A stretch of 6,994 nt of DNA from contig JAMONE010000205.1 of the NCBI GenBank assembly GCA_027066695.1, positions 1-6,994 on the forward strand. Direction: 5' to 3'. A model generated the notes under the pieces. The model saw only the letters and a list, made by a program, of their open reading frames with translations. It was not told where the DNA came from and searched no databases. Positions 5,967-6,994 of the stretch are shown in pieces; the stretch's first letter is position 1, and every line of letters starts with the position of its first letter. Position numbers and translations under genes: made by a program. Origin of the DNA: Micavibrio sp. (GTDB taxonomy: Bacteria; Pseudomonadota; Alphaproteobacteria; Micavibrionales; Micavibrionaceae).

Positions 5967-6054
5967 TGTCATTTCGAACGATTGTGTAGCAAGAGGAGAA
6001 ATCTTATCAAGTGGCAATATGCAAGATCTCTCCACTAGAGTGTTCGAGATGACA
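5967..6054. repeat. Palindromic intergenic repeat B (GTCATTTCGAA type)
   Basis: The ends TGTCATTTCGAAC (5967-5979) and GTTCGAGATGACA (6042-6054) pair at 12 of 13 positions. Inner arms GGAGAAATCTT and AAGATCTCTCC pair at 10 of 11. The loop is about 17 nt. It lies 29 bp from repeat A and differs inside, but shares the TGTCAT/ATGACA ends. It is probably a small non-autonomous palindromic element, or could act as a 3' structure for the flanking genes. Confidence 0.75.
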
Positions 6055-6070
6055 AGTACTGCCATATTCT

Positions 6071-6099
6071 TAATTGATCCTTCTATATGGTGTCAATTA
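6071..6099. repeat. Short inverted repeat downstream of the glycosyltransferase gene
   Basis: TAATTGA (6071-6077) and TCAATTA (6093-6099) are a perfect 7-bp pair around a 15-nt loop. An overlapping alternative is CCATAT/ATATGG (6062-6067, 6085-6090). It sits 20 bp past the glycosyltransferase stop, where a terminator could lie, but the stem is AT-rich with no clear T-run. Confidence 0.3.
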
Positions 6100-6102
6100 T
6101 AC

Positions 6103-6114
6103 CATGCGTAAGCC
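6103..6114 (+). repeat. 12-bp direct repeat, copy 2 (CATGCGTAAGCC)
   Basis: Identical to 5808-5819. It lies just past the stop codon (6119-6121 on the minus strand) of the glycosyltransferase gene. Confidence 0.6.
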
Positions 6115-6118
6115 CCCT

Positions 6119-6994
6119 CTAATTTTCAGCCGCCAATGTAGCGAAAGATTCCCAAAAATTATGGCGGCGCGGTATTAATTCTTCACATGTATAATTCTTG
6201 GCTTTTTTGAAATTATCCTGCGCGGCTTTTAATCTATTATCCTTATCCATTAGCAATATTATATGATCGGCAAGCTCTTGGCTGTCCTTACATTCATGAA
6301 TAAATTCCTCCGTTAACAGCTCACTAGCTCCGCCCGCATCGGACGCTAAAGCTGGGCAAGCGCGGCTCATTGCCTCGATTAATGAACGCGGCAAGCCCTC
6401 ATGAAGGCTTGGTTGCAAATATATATCTATATCATCAAGCCATTTCAAAACATCCCTGCCCCGCGCAATTGTGCCGCAGAACTCTATTTTTCCATCTAGG
6501 TTATAGCTACGAATTAAGCCTTGCCATTGCGCGGCGAAGCCTTGCCCTAAAACTTTCAAACGAAAATCAGGTAAGTTTTTATCAGGATTTTCTTGTGCAT
6601 ATTTATTAACAATTTCCAACGCCTCCAGCGCGATATCCAGCCCCTTTAAGCCGCTACCGAAATTTCCGATTAATCCCATATTTATATTTACAGGTGAGAG
6701 CGTATTTTGGATGCGCTCTAACTTCTCGCTAAGCACGTATTCGGGCGGCGTAGCGATCTCCACATTAGAGGCATATGCCGATATACCTTTTGTTGGATAA
6801 CGCTCTTGCAGGAAGCTTTCAGTTACGTATATAACAGCGTCCGCATGAGCAACCATATATTGTGCGCGGCGGAATTTGAGCGGTGCGTAGATTTTGCTAA
6901 ACAGGCTGCTTTTCGAAAATTCCTTGTTATAGGCACAGCCGCACATCTCAATCGCATAGGGCTTACCGCATTTGCGTGCAGCCTTTGCCGCCAT
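6119..6994 (-). CDS. GT4-type glycosyltransferase, C-terminal part (5' end outside the window)
   Basis: The 291 visible residues run to the window edge. The ATG at 6994 is at the very last base, and GT4 enzymes normally have roughly 80-110 more N-terminal residues, so this is probably an internal Met. The end of the N-terminal Rossmann domain and the linker are at ~1-100 (DAVIYVTESF at 52-61). The C-terminal nucleotide-sugar domain starts at ~105 with GLIGNF and the phosphate-contacting K117 in GLKGLD. The EX7E motif is E199...E207 in HEGLPRSLIEAM, followed by DAGGASELL. It transfers a sugar from an activated donor, probably at the inner membrane face during surface polysaccharide or glycan synthesis; the substrate cannot be told. 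No membrane segment is visible. It ends with TAG, facing the repeats. Confidence 0.88.
   Translation of the reverse strand: MAAKAARKCGKPYAIEMCGCAYNKEFSKSSLFSKIYAPLKFRRAQYMVAHADAVIYVTESFLQERYPTKGISAYASNVEIATPPEYVLSEKLERIQNTLSPVNINMGLIGNFGSGLKGLDIALEALEIVNKYAQENPDKNLPDFRLKVLGQGFAAQWQGLIRSYNLDGKIEFCGTIARGRDVLKWLDDIDIYLQPSLHEGLPRSLIEAMSRACPALASDAGGASELLTEEFIHECKDSQELADHIILLMDKDNRLKAAQDNFKKAKNYTCEELIPRRHNFWESFATLAAEN

Noticed and set aside
6983..6994. ATG at the last base of the window as the true start of the glycosyltransferase
   Set aside because: The visible protein begins within the N-terminal domain and is too short for the family, so the start is most likely beyond the window.
1..6994. CRISPR arrays, tRNA or rRNA genes, toxin-antitoxin or phage genes
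   Set aside because: No regularly spaced repeats, no tRNA-like cloverleaf, no rRNA sequence and no recognisable defence or phage proteins were found in either strand.

Overview
The window looks like chromosome from a moderately AT-rich proteobacterium. An alphaproteobacterium is my best guess, because ThrC is of the ~470-residue kind and the intergenic DNA carries palindromic repeats with GTCATTGCGA / GTCATTTCGAA ends. This is inference; nothing here fixes the taxon.

Layout. Bases 2-3487 (+) read as one operon: the 3' part of pdxS, a palindromic repeat, a truncated copy of the pdxT 5' end, a small AT-rich TPR-type gene, intact pdxT, then thrC. PdxS and PdxT form the DXP-independent pyridoxal 5'-phosphate (PLP) synthase, and ThrC is a PLP enzyme, so cofactor supply and a cofactor user are linked. 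Facing this operon is guaB (IMP dehydrogenase, minus strand, 3566-5050), with its own SD and a plausible promoter. An AT-rich gap (5051-5270) separates guaB from an unrecognised 181-residue gene (5271-5816, +). The gap at 5817-6118 has no gene. It holds two different imperfect palindromic repeats with similar ends, bracketed by a 12-bp direct repeat. Last is the C-terminal part of a GT4-type glycosyltransferase (6119-6994, -), which runs off the window.

The most interesting region is 976-1555. A 52-bp stretch of pdxT codons 4-21 occurs twice, exactly 519 bp apart, with only two mismatches, both synonymous. The upstream copy keeps a good SD and a GTG start but becomes non-homologous sequence after codon 20 and stops. 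The downstream copy begins intact pdxT with a different start (ATG) and no SD, 1 nt after the TPR gene. This is the pattern expected if a 519-bp unit (TPR gene plus a replacement pdxT 5' end) recombined into pdxT and rebuilt the gene it interrupted. No integrase or transposase is present, so the mechanism is open.

The genes recognised with confidence are pdxS, pdxT, thrC, guaB and the glycosyltransferase family. The TPR-type protein and the 181-residue protein have no assigned function.
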